Source: Candidatus Contendibacter sp.
GTDB lineage: Bacteria > Pseudomonadota > Gammaproteobacteria > Competibacterales > Competibacteraceae
DNA: 64,000 bases
Direction: 5' to 3'
NCBI GenBank assembly: GCA_029624675.1
Contig: JARSSP010000007.1
Span: 62,001-126,000, forward strand
The notes under the pieces were generated by a model. The model saw only the letters and a program-made list of their open reading frames with translations, was not told the DNA's origin and ran no database searches. Below are positions 18,390-28,432 of the stretch, piece by piece. Every line of letters starts with the position of its first letter. Positions within the stretch are counted from its first letter, which is position 1. The translations under genes and the position numbers were made by a program.

Positions 18390-19126
18390 CCGCCCGCCGC
18401 TGCGTCCAGCGCCAACGGCCTTGGATGCCCGGCGCGGATGCGTTCCAAGATAGCGCGCTCCCGGCCGACGATGGTGGTCACGAAGGTTCCCGCGTTCGCG
18501 CCCATGTGGCGGAAAGCATGAAAGCCGGCTTCCAGAAACCGGTGCAGTTCCCCCAGCCCAGCCAGCCGCGCCGGGGTCCGGGCCAGTTTCAGCGCCGCAT
18601 AAATGACATGCTTGGGCACGATGGCCTGTAAATCCCGGCCCAGCCGCTCGGTCAATTCGATCTGGTGATAACGCTGGTCGTAGCTGGCGCAGCGCTGGTA
18701 GGCGGCGACATAGACAGCCTCTTCCAGTGCCGCGCCGCGCGCGTCCAGCTCCGCGCTCAAGATCTGGGTCAGCCGGGCATCCAGTTCATGGGACAGGGCG
18801 TTGAGCTCCAGCGCCAGCCCGGCGGTGCGCAGCACGGCTGCCGGCAGGATGCGGGTCATCATCGGCACGATGCGGGCCAGGTCGCGCTCCAGTGGGCCGA
18901 GATCCTGGTCACCGTACAGTTCGTCCAGAAAGAACTCCGCCGCTGGCCGATACAGCGGACTGCGCAGCAGATCGGCGTGGGTCCGGGTCAGTCGCGCCGC
19001 TTGCCAGCGCCGCAGCAGACTCAATTCTCGCTCGATCCCGACGGCACCGTCGGCGCGAAACGCCTGGTTGCGCCGTAACTGTTCCAGCAACCGCGCCGCG
19101 TTTTGGGCTTTCAGGGTTTCGCTCAT
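18386..19126 (-). CDS. FFLEELY-motif protein
   Basis: A 246-residue helical protein. The name-giving motif appears as FFLDELYGDQDL (about 65-76), preceded by RTHADLLRSPLYRPA; the family has no established function and occurs in gammaproteobacteria, often close to fatty-acid or PHA genes as here. It converges on the PHA-family gene and lies downstream of the acyl-CoA ligase gene on the same strand (65-base gap). Confidence 0.75.
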   Translation of the reverse strand: MSETLKAQNAARLLEQLRRNQAFRADGAVGIERELSLLRRWQAARLTRTHADLLRSPLYRPAAEFFLDELYGDQDLGPLERDLARIVPMMTRILPAAVLRTAGLALELNALSHELDARLTQILSAELDARGAALEEAVYVAAYQRCASYDQRYHQIELTERLGRDLQAIVPKHVIYAALKLARTPARLAGLGELHRFLEAGFHAFRHMGANAGTFVTTIVGRERAILERIRAGHPRPLALDAAAGG

Positions 19127-19191
19127 GGCAGCGTTCCGACTTCCCGTGAAGAGGGAGTGGTCGCCTCTCTTTCCACCATCCCCGCGCCGGT

Positions 19192-20847
19192 TCAGCGCAG
19201 TTCGCGGCGCAGGATCTTGCCGACGTTCGACTTGGGCAGGCTGTCGCGGAATTCGACGTGCCGGGGCATCTTGTAGCCGGTGAGTTGGGCGCGGCAGTGG
19301 GCCAGGATCGTCTCGGCGGTCAGTGCCACGCCCGGCTTGGGCACCACGAACACCTTGACCGCCTCGCCGCTCTTGTCGTCCGGCACGCCGATGCAGGCGA
19401 CTTCCAGCACGCCCTCACAGCCGATCACCACGTCCTCGATCTCGTTGGGGAAGACGTTGAAACCGGAGACCAGGACCAGGTCCTTCTTGCGGTCCACGAT
19501 GCGGAAAAAACCCTGTTCGTCCACCGTGGCCACGTCGCCGGTCAGCAGCCAGCCATCACGGATCGCGCGGGCGGTGTCCTCTGGCCGTTGCCAGTAGCCG
19601 CGCATCACCTGTGGGCCGCGCGCGCACAACTCGCCGCGTTCGCCCGGCGGCACCTTGTTGCCTTCCTCGTCGCGCAGTTGCACCTCGGTGGACGGCAACG
19701 GCAGGCCGATATTGCCGGTGAAGCCGGTAATGTCCGCCGGGTTGACGCAGACCACCGGCGAGGCCTCGGTCAGCCCGTAACCTTCTAGGATCGGCACGCC
19801 GGTCAGCCCCTGCCACCGTTCGGCCACCGCCTTCTGCACCGCCGCGCCGCCGCCGACCGCGAGCCGGAGCGCCGAGAAGTCCAGCCGGGCGAACTTGTCG
19901 TGGTTGACCAGGGCGTTGAACAGAGTGTTGACGCCGGTGATCACGGTGAACTTCCATGGGCGGAGTTCCTCCACGAACAGCGAGATGTCGCGGGGATTGG
20001 TGATCAGCAGGTTCAGTCCGCCGTGCCGGACGAAGCACAGGCAGTTCACCGTCAGGCAGAAGATGTGATACAGCGGCAGAGCGGTGACGACGATTTCCTC
20101 GCCATCGCGGATCTTCGCGCCGACCCAGACGGAAATCTGCTGCATGTTGGCCAGCAGGTTGCGGTGGGTCAGCATCGCGCCCTTGGACAGACCGGTGGTG
20201 CCACCGGTGTATTGCAGGAAGGCTATATCCTCGCCGGTCAGCGCGACCGGTTGCCAGGGTCGGCGGCTGCCGAGCGCCAAGATTTCATTAAAACCGATGG
20301 CGTTCGGCAGGTGGTAGTGAGGCACCATCTTTTTAATGTGCTTGACCACCAGGTTGACCACCTTGGCCTTCCAGAACGGCAGCAGGTCGCCAATCTCGGT
20401 GACGATGACCTGCTTGATCTCGGTTTTATCGATTACCTCGGCCAGCACGTGGGCAAAGTTGGCGAGGATGAGGATGGCCTTGGCCCCGGAATCCTTCAGT
20501 TGATGTTCCAGTTCGCGCGGGGTGTAGAGCGGGTTGACGTTGACCACGACCAAACCAGCGCGCAGCACGCCGAACAGCGCGACCGGGTATTGCAGCAGGT
20601 TGGGCAGCATGATGGCCACCCGTTCGCCTTTCTCCAGTCCCAAATCCTGTTGCAGCCAGGCCGCGAAGTCCCGGCTTTTCTCCTCCAGTTCCTCATAGGT
20701 CATACCGTAGCCCATGTTGGCGAAGGCCAGGTGCGGGCCAAATCGGCGACAGCTTTGCTCAAATACCTCGACCAGCGAAGCGTATTGGTCGGGGTTGATC
20801 TCCGCCGGCACGTTGGGCGGATAGCGCTTCAGCCACACTTTTTCCAC
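19192..20847 (-). CDS. fadD: Long-chain-fatty-acid--CoA ligase
   Basis: A 551-residue AMP-forming acyl-CoA synthetase. It contains [11 protein letters not shown] (about 213-223), the GYGLTEASP adenylate motif, [21 protein letters not shown] and the C-terminal K in [15 protein letters not shown]. It activates free fatty acids with ATP and CoA at the inner membrane for beta-oxidation. The GTG at 20847 (giving [13 protein letters not shown], the usual FadD N-terminus) has GGAG 6 bases upstream and is preferred over the longer frame starting at 20982. Confidence 0.95.
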   Translation of the reverse strand: MEKVWLKRYPPNVPAEINPDQYASLVEVFEQSCRRFGPHLAFANMGYGMTYEELEEKSRDFAAWLQQDLGLEKGERVAIMLPNLLQYPVALFGVLRAGLVVVNVNPLYTPRELEHQLKDSGAKAILILANFAHVLAEVIDKTEIKQVIVTEIGDLLPFWKAKVVNLVVKHIKKMVPHYHLPNAIGFNEILALGSRRPWQPVALTGEDIAFLQYTGGTTGLSKGAMLTHRNLLANMQQISVWVGAKIRDGEEIVVTALPLYHIFCLTVNCLCFVRHGGLNLLITNPRDISLFVEELRPWKFTVITGVNTLFNALVNHDKFARLDFSALRLAVGGGAAVQKAVAERWQGLTGVPILEGYGLTEASPVVCVNPADITGFTGNIGLPLPSTEVQLRDEEGNKVPPGERGELCARGPQVMRGYWQRPEDTARAIRDGWLLTGDVATVDEQGFFRIVDRKKDLVLVSGFNVFPNEIEDVVIGCEGVLEVACIGVPDDKSGEAVKVFVVPKPGVALTAETILAHCRAQLTGYKMPRHVEFRDSLPKSNVGKILRRELR

Positions 20848-21043
20848 GAGAGTCTCCAAAAGGGAGGGGAATCGGATCGGGGAATCTTCCCTGGATTGAT
20901 TACCAAACTTCCCGTGGAAGAGATTGTAGTATTTAGCTTTTTGGCTACCATTCCAAGCTTTGGACCGTGAGCCATCGGTCATGCCGACCGACTGATTTTC
21001 CAGATCCCTCGGGCAACGCGGTGCTGTTGCCTGACCTGCCCTG

Positions 21044-21622
21044 TTACGACTTTCTGGGGATCTCGGCCAAGGGCAATTGGGTGATGGCGGCCACCTGTTC
21101 TGGGGAGAAATTCATTGCCAGGAGCGCCTCGGCCACCGCGAGGGCCTTGCGATGCGCGCCTTCTTCCATTCCCTTTTCCATTCCCTTTTCCATTCCCTTT
21201 TCCATTCCCTTTTCCATTCCCTTTTCCAGGCCCTTCTGATAGCTGGGCAGCCGTTCGAGGTTGATATGCAGCATGGCGTAGGCTTCCTGAAGGTTGAGGG
21301 CGAGATGGCGATTGTCCGCCAGAATCTCCAGCATGGACAGGTATTCGCGCAGGCGCTTTTCGTCGGGTCCGGTCAGGGCACACAGCTTTTCCACGAGCCG
21401 CTTGACCACTGTGGCCGGGTCCTCCGCGCCAAAGTCGCCCAGAATCGCCAGCACCAGCGCCTCGGGCTGATCGCGGGCGTACCGGCGGGTTGGCCTGGGA
21501 TGAGCGCCAAAGCGAGGGAGATTGACGATATAAAGAGGGACGTGGCGCATCGTGCCTTGGCGGCAAGTCCGCCTGACTTCCAGCCGCGCCGCTTCGACCG
21601 CTTGGCCATGCCGCCGGCGCAT
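21044..21622 (-). CDS. C-terminal part of an Rpn-type (PD-(D/E)XK transposase-like) protein
   Basis: A 192-residue protein resembling the C-terminal half of Rpn/PD-(D/E)XK 'transposase-like' proteins: a helical segment ([20 protein letters not shown]), then a repetitive EKGM tract and a terminal HTH-like helix pair ([23 protein letters not shown]). The N-terminal nuclease domain expected in full-length members (~300 residues) is not visible upstream, so this is probably a truncated copy. The start is uncertain: ATG at 21622, or 21550. Confidence 0.5.
   Translation of the reverse strand: MRRRHGQAVEAARLEVRRTCRQGTMRHVPLYIVNLPRFGAHPRPTRRYARDQPEALVLAILGDFGAEDPATVVKRLVEKLCALTGPDEKRLREYLSMLEILADNRHLALNLQEAYAMLHINLERLPSYQKGLEKGMEKGMEKGMEKGMEKGMEEGAHRKALAVAEALLAMNFSPEQVAAITQLPLAEIPRKS
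21171..21230 (-). repeat. 12-bp tandem repeat encoding EKGM
   Basis: Five consecutive units of CCCTTTTCCATT (plus strand; the last ends CCAGG) encode the repeated tetrapeptide EKGM in the Rpn-like protein. The unit is a multiple of three, so copy-number changes keep the frame. Confidence 0.9.
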
Positions 21623-22023
21623 AGGGTCAGGTTAACAATAAGTTACATTCGATCATGCATCTTCTGGGTAAAATCAGGCAAGGCTGCCAATCCGTGCTTG
21701 AACCCGCCCGGTCCACCATCAGGTGGCGCTATCGCCCATGATCCCGCGTGAGCACCGCTTATGATAGGCATGAAATTTGCTAAAACTTAAGCAATCAGCC
21801 AAAAGTCCTAGCTATAGGACAGATCGGGTATCAAAGCTGACCCGTGTCATGTCATAATTGGGTCAAACTTGCTGCCCAATTTGGGGAAAAATGAACTTTT
21901 TTGAGAGCAATCGGGTCATTTTGGACCGATACATAACTACCAGTCTCGAAAGTTCTTTGATTCATCTGAAGCCATCAGATCGAGCAGGTTTACAGGATTT
22001 ACAAGGCGCTGAGGTAAGACGTT
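21623..22023. other. Intergenic region without a recognisable gene
   Basis: About 400 bases, more AT-rich than its surroundings. I see no coding frame with family resemblance. A small perfect hairpin GTCCTAGCTATAGGAC lies near 21808. It presumably contains the promoter of the peptidase gene; GAGG is present shortly before its ATG. Confidence 0.5.
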
Positions 22024-25000
22024 ATGGCAAATCTCATAATCAGGAGGAAAGGCTGGGGGACCGACGCCTTGGGGGTGCTGTTCATCATGACGCTCACCCT
22101 CGGTTACATACCCCTGGCTTCGGCGACGCAAACGGGGACTTGGACGTTTCCGGGAACACCGACCGCCCAGACGACCTCGGGCGGAAGTGTGACTACCGTC
22201 CAGGCAACGGTGACCGGAGTGACCTGGACCGATCTGAGCAACCGCACTCTAGACCAACCGCTGCCCGGAGGCCCGAACCCCTACATACCGACTTCCATGC
22301 TGGGAGCCAATGGGTGGCAATTCACCGTCCCCAACACCGGGACTGGCACGTTGACCTTCACCTTCTCGAATCCGGTCGCCAACCCGATCATCCACGTTGA
22401 TCGGCTCGGTGGCTACTCTAACGGTACGAACAGCGCCCGGTTTACGCTGACGTCGCCGGGCACGCTGACAAAGCTGTCCGGGGTCGGCCACCTGAACGTA
22501 CAATCGAGCTACTTCGAGCGGACCACGGGGACGACGGGAACTAACGCGACGGCTGAATGTAACAATATCGGCTCCGGGGATGGTATCGGAACGGCGTGCG
22601 GGAGCATCCGGGTCAACGGGACGTATACCACACTCAGCTTCACAGTCACGCGGGTCGGTCAGAATAATGCTGATACACTGCGCCTCGCACTGAGTTGGAA
22701 CCAGGACCTCGGCGACGCGCCGCAAACCTACGGCCGCGCGATTCATGCCATTCCAACCACGCCGCCAAGCTTGTATCTGGGTACCGTCACCCCCGATGAT
22801 GATCCGAATGGCGCGGAGTATTCGGCCGCCGCTACCATAGACAACACCACCGGTGTAAACGACGAAGACGGCGTCGCCTCCTTCCCACCCTCATCCACCC
22901 CCGCCGGGGTGTATACCGTCAATGTGGCCTACACCAACAACACCAGCGCCGACGCCCGTCTTTGCGGCTGGATCGATTTCGACAAAGGCGGAACCTTTGA
23001 TGCCGACGAACGGGCGTGCGCCACGGTAGCGGCGGGTGCCTCGTCCACCAATCTCGCATTCACGGTTCCCACCGCCGATCGCAACAGAACTGGCTCGTTC
23101 TACGCCCGCTTCAGGATCGCCTCCACCACGAGCGAAGCCGAAGCTCCCACGGGGCCTGCCAACAACGGCGAAGTCGAGGACTACCAGATCACCAACATCG
23201 AGTCGCTACCGATCACTCTCTCCAGCGTCGACGCCCGCCAAAGCCCGTCCGGCTTGGTGGTGGAATGGACCACGGCCACCGAGACCCGCAACGCCGGCTT
23301 CCATCTCTACGGTCGCATGACCGGCGAATCGGATTGGCAACGGCTGACCACGGCGCTGATTCCCTCCAAGGTGATCGATTCGCTGGAGCCGCAACGCTAT
23401 GCCGCCGCCTTCCCCAGGATCGTAGCCGACGAACTGCTGATCGAGGATTGGGACACCCAGGGCCAGACCCGGCGCCACGGCCCGTTCGCGGTCGGTCGCA
23501 AGCACGGCTTTGACGCCGTGGCCGCCGCCAAACCCATCAACTGGGCCGCCATCCACGCCGAAAACGAGCAAACCGAGCGGCAAACCCAATCGCTCATGCG
23601 TACCTTCAGCGCCGCCGGGACGCCCGACGCGCTGCTGTGGGTCACCCAGTCGGGCGTGCAGCGGGTCACCTTCAGCGAACTGCAAGCGGCGGGCGCCAAT
23701 TTCAGCGGGGTCGCCATCGCCGACCTGGCGCTGACCGACGCGGGCAGGAAGCAGCCCCGTTACGTCATCGACGCCAACAACAATGGTCGGTTCGACAGCG
23801 GCGACACGGTCGAATTTCTCGGCCAGGTCACCCCGACCCTGTACAGCGCCCGCAACGCTTATCGGCTTGCGGTAAACCGTAGCTTGGTCAGCGAGGCCAA
23901 CAGCCAATCGCTCGACCCGAAAAACGCTGTGTCCGGCGTATTCAGCCACGAAGTCAAGGTCGAACAGCAGCGCGCCTACAGTTTCGCCGCGCCGGGCAAC
24001 GACCCCTGGTACGACCAATGGCTGTTCGCTTATACCTCGCCGGTCAGTCTGGAACGCACCTTCGATCTACCCGGCTACGCTGGCGGCGAGGCCCGCCTGA
24101 CCCTGCGCCACTGGGGCGTCACCGACTGGCCGGGCGACGCGCCCGACCATCACCTGATCGTCAAGATCAACGGCCAGCAGGTGGATGAAGCGCGGTTCGA
24201 CGGCAGCGTCGACGCCAGCCGCACCCTTGCGCTGTCGGGGGTGCAAGCCACGGGTAACACACTGATCCTGGAAGCGCCTGGCGACACCGGTTACGACTAT
24301 GACATCCAGGCGTTGGACGGCTTCACCGTTCAGTACAAGCGCCACACTCAGGCCCATAACGGCGCTTGGCAGGGCGAACTGCCGACCGATGCCAAGACCC
24401 TGATCGTCGGTTTCCAGGGCGAATCGGTCGCGTGGCGTAATGCCCAGCGTCGGGTGGGCGGAGAGCAACTGATCGTGAGCGGCCAGGGTGCCTGGGTCGC
24501 CGCCGACAGCCGCGCCATCCGTCGCCCGACCATTCAGACGGAGTTGCCCACGCCCGCCGCCAAGCCGACCGCCGCCGCAGTGGACTACTTGATCATCAGC
24601 CACGCATTGTTTATCGACAGCCCCGCCATGAACGATCTGGTCGCGCTCCAAAAGAGCCGGGGTTATCGCACGGCGGTGGTCAATGTCGATACGATCTATG
24701 CCGCCTATTCGGACTTTGAGGTTTCCGCTGACGCGATCGGCCGTTATCTCAAGCAGGCCAAGCCCCGTTTTGTCCTGCTGGTCGGCGGCGATTCGCACGA
24801 CTACCACAACTATCTGGGGTTAGCCAGCCAAAGCTTCGTGCCCACCCGCTACGCCCAAACCGACGCGCTCGTCACCTACGCGCCCGCCGATGGCTGGTAC
24901 GTCGACTACAACAACGACGGCAAACCGCAAGCGGCGTTGGGGCGGCTGCCGGTGCGAACCGTCGCCGAACTGAGCCAGGTGGTCGCCAAGATCATCAACG

Positions 25001-25599
25001 CCCCGTTGCTGAAACACGCCGTCCTGGGCGCCGGTCCCTCGGACGATGGCCGGCAGTTCGCGACCATCAATGCAGACTATGCCGCGCAACTGCCATCGGC
25101 GACCTGGACCCGTCAGTTGATCGCCGTCGATGAGCGGGGGTTGGACGCCGCGCGGAGCGCCCTGCAAACCGAGCTAAATCTGGGGGGCGCGCTGATCAGC
25201 TACATTGGCCATTCCAGCTACGCGCTGTGGGGCCTCGGCTCCGACGACACCCTATTCTCCGCCGCCCAGGCCCGCCAGCTCGCCAACCCCACGCCGCATC
25301 TGGTTACCCAATGGGGTTGCTGGAATACCTACTTCGTCAATCCCAGCCAGGACACCATGGCTAACGCCCTCCTGTTCCAATCCCGCGGAGCGTCGGCGGT
25401 GCTGGGAGCCACCGCCTTGACCGATATTGGTGTGCTCAATGGGTTGGGCAGCGCGTTCTTCAAGCAACTGGGTCAGAGAACGACCTTGGGTGAAGCGTTG
25501 CAGGCGGCGCAGCGGACCTACCTCAATCAAAATCCCACCGCGGCGAGCAGCCTGCGGGGCTTTGCGTTGCTGGGCGATCCGGCCGCCCCAATCCGCTAG
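22024..25599 (+). CDS. Secreted gingipain-like (C25) cysteine peptidase with GEVED domain
   Basis: A 1191-residue exported protein with an N-terminal signal (ends near ASA, residue 35). It has a beta-rich N-terminal region, a GEVED domain closing with [10 protein letters not shown] (about 370), an Ig/FN3-like and jelly-roll-like middle, and a C-terminal peptidase C25 domain. The caspase-like dyad is visible as H1063 (SYIGHSSY) and C1099 ([10 protein letters not shown]). C25 peptidases are extracellular or cell-surface endopeptidases. No C-terminal sorting signal is evident (ends GDPAAPIR). A strong hairpin follows the gene. Confidence 0.85.
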   Translation: MANLIIRRKGWGTDALGVLFIMTLTLGYIPLASATQTGTWTFPGTPTAQTTSGGSVTTVQATVTGVTWTDLSNRTLDQPLPGGPNPYIPTSMLGANGWQFTVPNTGTGTLTFTFSNPVANPIIHVDRLGGYSNGTNSARFTLTSPGTLTKLSGVGHLNVQSSYFERTTGTTGTNATAECNNIGSGDGIGTACGSIRVNGTYTTLSFTVTRVGQNNADTLRLALSWNQDLGDAPQTYGRAIHAIPTTPPSLYLGTVTPDDDPNGAEYSAAATIDNTTGVNDEDGVASFPPSSTPAGVYTVNVAYTNNTSADARLCGWIDFDKGGTFDADERACATVAAGASSTNLAFTVPTADRNRTGSFYARFRIASTTSEAEAPTGPANNGEVEDYQITNIESLPITLSSVDARQSPSGLVVEWTTATETRNAGFHLYGRMTGESDWQRLTTALIPSKVIDSLEPQRYAAAFPRIVADELLIEDWDTQGQTRRHGPFAVGRKHGFDAVAAAKPINWAAIHAENEQTERQTQSLMRTFSAAGTPDALLWVTQSGVQRVTFSELQAAGANFSGVAIADLALTDAGRKQPRYVIDANNNGRFDSGDTVEFLGQVTPTLYSARNAYRLAVNRSLVSEANSQSLDPKNAVSGVFSHEVKVEQQRAYSFAAPGNDPWYDQWLFAYTSPVSLERTFDLPGYAGGEARLTLRHWGVTDWPGDAPDHHLIVKINGQQVDEARFDGSVDASRTLALSGVQATGNTLILEAPGDTGYDYDIQALDGFTVQYKRHTQAHNGAWQGELPTDAKTLIVGFQGESVAWRNAQRRVGGEQLIVSGQGAWVAADSRAIRRPTIQTELPTPAAKPTAAAVDYLIISHALFIDSPAMNDLVALQKSRGYRTAVVNVDTIYAAYSDFEVSADAIGRYLKQAKPRFVLLVGGDSHDYHNYLGLASQSFVPTRYAQTDALVTYAPADGWYVDYNNDGKPQAALGRLPVRTVAELSQVVAKIINAPLLKHAVLGAGPSDDGRQFATINADYAAQLPSATWTRQLIAVDERGLDAARSALQTELNLGGALISYIGHSSYALWGLGSDDTLFSAAQARQLANPTPHLVTQWGCWNTYFVNPSQDTMANALLFQSRGASAVLGATALTDIGVLNGLGSAFFKQLGQRTTLGEALQAAQRTYLNQNPTAASSLRGFALLGDPAAPIR

Positions 25600-25643
25600 C
25601 GGGAATCGGCGCGCTCACCGCCGACTCAAGGTCCCGCGCCCTC

Positions 25644-25676
25644 AACCCCTTCTCCCCACCAGGGAGAAGGGGTTTT
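25644..25676 (+). terminator. Hairpin terminator after the C25 peptidase gene
   Basis: Perfect 13-bp stem AACCCCTTCTCCC / GGGAGAAGGGGTT with a 5-base loop, followed by TT. It resembles the CCCTC...GAGGG repeat family of the window, so it may be a repeat reused as a terminator. Confidence 0.65.
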
Positions 25677-25824
25677 GGTTTGTGGCGCACCCTTTGCTCC
25701 TGGTTGGAGAAAAGGAATTTCGCGCGTGGAGGAGGTTGGGATATTCTCACGCCGTGTTGGTGCTGGGTGATTGATTGGCTTTCGAGCGGCCAAGCCGCGT
25801 TTTTCAGGTTTTCGGGAGACAGCC

Positions 25825-26946
25825 ATGCGAATCGGCGTGCCCAGGGAAATCAAGATTCACGAATACCGGGTCGGGATGACGCCGGGTGGCGTGCGCGAAG
25901 CGACGCGGCGCGGTCATGTGGTATGGGTGGAAACCGGGGCGGGGGCGGGCATCGGCCTGGACGACGCAGCCTACGCGAAGGCGGGCGCGACCATCGCCGA
26001 TTCAGCCATCGAAGTGTTCGCCCAGGCGGATTTGATCGTGAAGGTCAAGGAGCCGCAACCGGTGGAATACGCGCGGCTGCGAGAAGGACAAACGATCTTC
26101 ACGTATCTGCATCTGGCGCCCGATCCCGATCAGGTCAGGGGCTTGCTGGCTTCCGGCTGCACCGCCATTGCCTACGAGACGGTCACCGATCCGCAAGGGC
26201 GGTTGCCGTTGCTGGCGCCAATGAGCGAGGTGGCCGGGCGGATGGCGATCCAGGCCGGCGCGCGCTGTCTGGAAAAATCCCAGGGTGGCGGTGGCGTCCT
26301 GTTGGGTGGGGTGCCGGGTGTGTTGCCAGGCCAGGTGGCGATTCTGGGCGGTGGCGTGGTGGGAACCAACGCGGCGCAAATGGCGGTCGGACTGGGCGCG
26401 CGGGTGACCGTGCTCGACCGCTCGCTGGCCCGGTTGCGGGAACTGGACGATCGGTTCCAGGGCCGGCTACTTACCCGCTTCGCCACTTTGGAGGCGATCG
26501 AGGAAGAAGTATTGGCCGCCGACTTGACGGTGGGCGCGGTGTTGATTCCCGGCGCGGCGGCGCCCAAGCTGATTCCCCAACCGTTGCTGAGGGCGATGAA
26601 GCCCGGATCGGCGCTGGTGGATGTCTCCATCGATCAGGGCGGCTGCTTCGAAACCTCGCGGCCCACCACCCACGCCGATCCCACCTATATCGTGGATGGC
26701 GTGGTGCACTATTGCGTGGCCAACATGCCCGGCGCGGTGGCGCGGACCTCGACCTTTGCCCTCACCAACGCCACCTTGCCCCATGTGCTGCAACTGGCCG
26801 AGCGCGGCGTGCTGGCGGCCTTGCGGGACGACCCATGCCTGCGCGCCGGGTTGAATGTCCATCGCGGCTGGATTACCCACTCGGCGGTGGCGGCCACGCT
26901 GGGCTACGATCACCAGCCGCCCGCGGACGCGCTGGCGACGGCTTGA
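25825..26946 (+). CDS. ald: Alanine dehydrogenase
   Basis: A 373-residue protein of normal family length. N-terminal motif [18 protein letters not shown], catalytic-site residues K75 (VKVKEP) and H96 (FTYLHLAPD), NAD-binding [12 protein letters not shown] and [16 protein letters not shown]. It catalyses reversible NAD-linked oxidative deamination of L-alanine to pyruvate and ammonia in the cytoplasm. The ATG at 25825 is preceded by GGGAGA and matches the canonical MRIGVPRE start. Confidence 0.95.
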   Translation: MRIGVPREIKIHEYRVGMTPGGVREATRRGHVVWVETGAGAGIGLDDAAYAKAGATIADSAIEVFAQADLIVKVKEPQPVEYARLREGQTIFTYLHLAPDPDQVRGLLASGCTAIAYETVTDPQGRLPLLAPMSEVAGRMAIQAGARCLEKSQGGGGVLLGGVPGVLPGQVAILGGGVVGTNAAQMAVGLGARVTVLDRSLARLRELDDRFQGRLLTRFATLEAIEEEVLAADLTVGAVLIPGAAAPKLIPQPLLRAMKPGSALVDVSIDQGGCFETSRPTTHADPTYIVDGVVHYCVANMPGAVARTSTFALTNATLPHVLQLAERGVLAALRDDPCLRAGLNVHRGWITHSAVAATLGYDHQPPADALATA

Positions 26947-26965
26947 ATGCCTGAATTGGGAAAAG

Positions 26966-26994
26966 TTGACAGCAGCGCGCGAATCCCTTAGATT
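26966..26994 (+). promoter_or_regulatory. Sigma-70 promoter of the tRNA genes
   Basis: TTGACA at 26966-26971, a 17-bp spacer and TAGATT at 26989-26994, about 16 bases before the tRNA-Ala 5' end. A near-consensus promoter. Confidence 0.85.
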
Positions 26995-27010
26995 GGCCGT
27001 CTCCGATTAC

Positions 27011-27086
27011 GGGGCCATAGCTCAGCTGGGAGAGCGCCTGCATGGCATGCAGGAGGTCGTCGGTTCGATCCCGTCTGGCTCCACCA
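27011..27086 (+). tRNA. tRNA-Ala (GGC)
   Basis: A 76-nt cloverleaf with the acceptor pair GGGGCCA/TGGCTCC, anticodon arm CCTGC-ATGGCAT-GCAGG (anticodon GGC) and T-arm GGTTCGATCCC. CCA is encoded. Confidence 0.96.
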
Positions 27087-27088
27087 CC

Positions 27089-27120
27089 AACCGTCATTGC
27101 CCTTGACGGTTTATTTTTTT
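27089..27120 (+). terminator. Rho-independent terminator between the tRNA genes
   Basis: Perfect 8-bp stem AACCGTCA / TGACGGTT with a 7-base loop, directly followed by TATTTTTTT. It sits 2 bases after tRNA-Ala and 10 before tRNA-Glu, so tRNA-Glu may be read by partial read-through or its own promoter. Confidence 0.75.
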
Positions 27121-27129
27121 CCGCCTTTT

Positions 27130-27205
27130 GTCCCCATCGTCTAGAGGCCTAGGACACCGCCCTTTCACGGCAGTAACAGGGGTTCGAATCCCCTTGGGGA
27201 CGCCA
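27130..27205 (+). tRNA. tRNA-Glu (TTC)
   Basis: A 76-nt cloverleaf with acceptor GTCCCCA/TGGGGAC, anticodon loop CTTTCAC (anticodon TTC) and T-arm GGGTTCGAATCCC. CCA is encoded. It marks the left border of the accessory island. Confidence 0.96.
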
Positions 27206-27400
27206 ATTTAATCAGATAGTTACTTGTAGAATCTCCATGCTTTCAGGCGGCGTGTCTGGAATAAGTCTAGAATACGCTACCGTTCGCAGCGGTTCGCGGT
27301 TGCCCACCCTGTTGAAGCTCTTGTGGTAGCCCACTAGGTGGATGTCATGTTGGACAAAGTGTTCACCCACCACTCGCTTATTTGTCATTTTTGGCGGTGG

Positions 27401-27459
27401 GGTTAAGGCTCTAACTCATCCTCGGCCTTCATCAGAGCCGTTTGGCTAGAGCCTTAACC
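27401..27459. repeat. 13-bp inverted repeat overlapping a stop codon
   Basis: GGTTAAGGCTCTA (27401-27413) and its exact reverse complement TAGAGCCTTAACC (27447-27459), separated by 33 bases. The right arm contains the stop codon of the small gene ending at 27446. No T-run follows, so a terminator role is uncertain. The remaining bases from 27206 to 27400 hold no gene that I can support. Confidence 0.6.
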
Positions 27460-27657
27460 GCTTCCGCTGTTCACGGGCCTGTGGTAGCAACTCCTCGTAT
27501 AGCTCCCGAAACTCGGGATGCTCGACCAGGTCGGTTTCAATCTCTTCCGGCGTCGCGGCAATCAAATGCGCTAGTACAATGCGTTTTAACTTATCGCTCT
27601 CGACCAGCCGCCGCCGCGTTACCGTTCCAGCTTGACCACGCGTTGCTTGAGGCTCAT
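27446..27657 (-). pseudogene. Small phage-type gene with a probable frameshift
   Basis: An ATG at 27657 overlaps the upstream stop (ATGA) and begins MSLKQRVVKLER, similar to the MTLESRIAKLET start of the preceding gene, but meets TAA at 27619. The next frame continues with a plausible helical protein (RRRLVESDKLKRIVLAHLIAATPEEIETDLVEHPEFRELYEELLP) to 27446. A one-base shift near 27620 would join both. Either an inactivated gene or a sequence error. Confidence 0.45.
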
Positions 27658-27911
27658 GCCGCGCTCTTAACCCGCGCGAGCACGGTGTCATCCTTCCGCG
27701 CCGCGTCCAGTTCCGCCGCCAGTTCCACTGGCGACAGCTCGCGCAACCGGTTCGCCAACTCCAGCAAGCCGGGATTGGATCGGCAATCCCTCTCGACTGC
27801 TGCCCGAGGCGCGGTCGCTAGCCAGCGCACCAGCCAGACCACGAACGGGTCGGAGTCGTCGCAGGAACCGTGGCGGGTTTCCAGCTTCGCGATGCGCGAT
27901 TCGAGCGTCAC
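27654..27911 (-). CDS. Hypothetical helical protein next to DUF5681 gene
   Basis: An 85-residue protein of unknown function beginning MTLESRIAKLETRHG, a short coiled-coil start common in small mobile-element proteins. It overlaps the DUF5681 gene upstream and the damaged gene downstream by 4 bases each, so the three form one small operon. Confidence 0.5.
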   Translation of the reverse strand: MTLESRIAKLETRHGSCDDSDPFVVWLVRWLATAPRAAVERDCRSNPGLLELANRLRELSPVELAAELDAARKDDTVLARVKSAA

Positions 27912-28303
27912 GCCTGCTTGCCCTCCAGCGCCGCGATACGTTTTTCAAGTTCGTCCAGTTCCACCAGCTTCGCCAAGTTCCCCAAGCCTTGCAGGATACC
28001 GGCGGCCTGATTGACGGGCAATTGTCCACCGGCCAGCGCCGCCAGCACTGCCCGACCCTGTTCAGCCAGCCCGCCAGCGGCCGGCAGGTTCAGGGGGGCG
28101 ACCGCATCCACCGGGCGCAGGGCCGGCACGGTGCGTTCCAGGATCAGCTTGATGGCGCCGGTATCGCCGGCTTTGGCTTGCGTGATCAATGCCTCCAGCA
28201 CCTCGGGCAGTTCCTTGGTCAGCGCCGCGCGCAGCTTGTCGATCTTGCCGGAACCCCGTACCCGCCCTTTTGGATTCCCCGATTGCCCTTGTGTCCAGGG
28301 CAT
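27908..28303 (-). CDS. DUF5681 domain protein
   Basis: A 131-residue protein with the DUF5681 signature at its start (WTQGQSGNPKGRVRGSG), followed by helices (LRAALTKELPEVLEALITQAKAGDTGAIKLILERTVPALRP) and a coiled-coil tail. Such proteins are frequent in prophages and integrative elements, often near terminase genes; no terminase is seen here. Suggests that this stretch is a remnant of a mobile element. Confidence 0.7.
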   Translation of the reverse strand: MPWTQGQSGNPKGRVRGSGKIDKLRAALTKELPEVLEALITQAKAGDTGAIKLILERTVPALRPVDAVAPLNLPAAGGLAEQGRAVLAALAGGQLPVNQAAGILQGLGNLAKLVELDELEKRIAALEGKQA

Positions 28304-28432
28304 TGCTAAACCTCTGCTGTTGCAATCTTGATGGGGTGGTCAGGACCAGCGACAGGCACTTCTACGGCCATCAACACCGGCGCGACCGTTGACAGCGATT
28401 ATTCTATTCCTCCAGCAAGATACCCAAATGAT

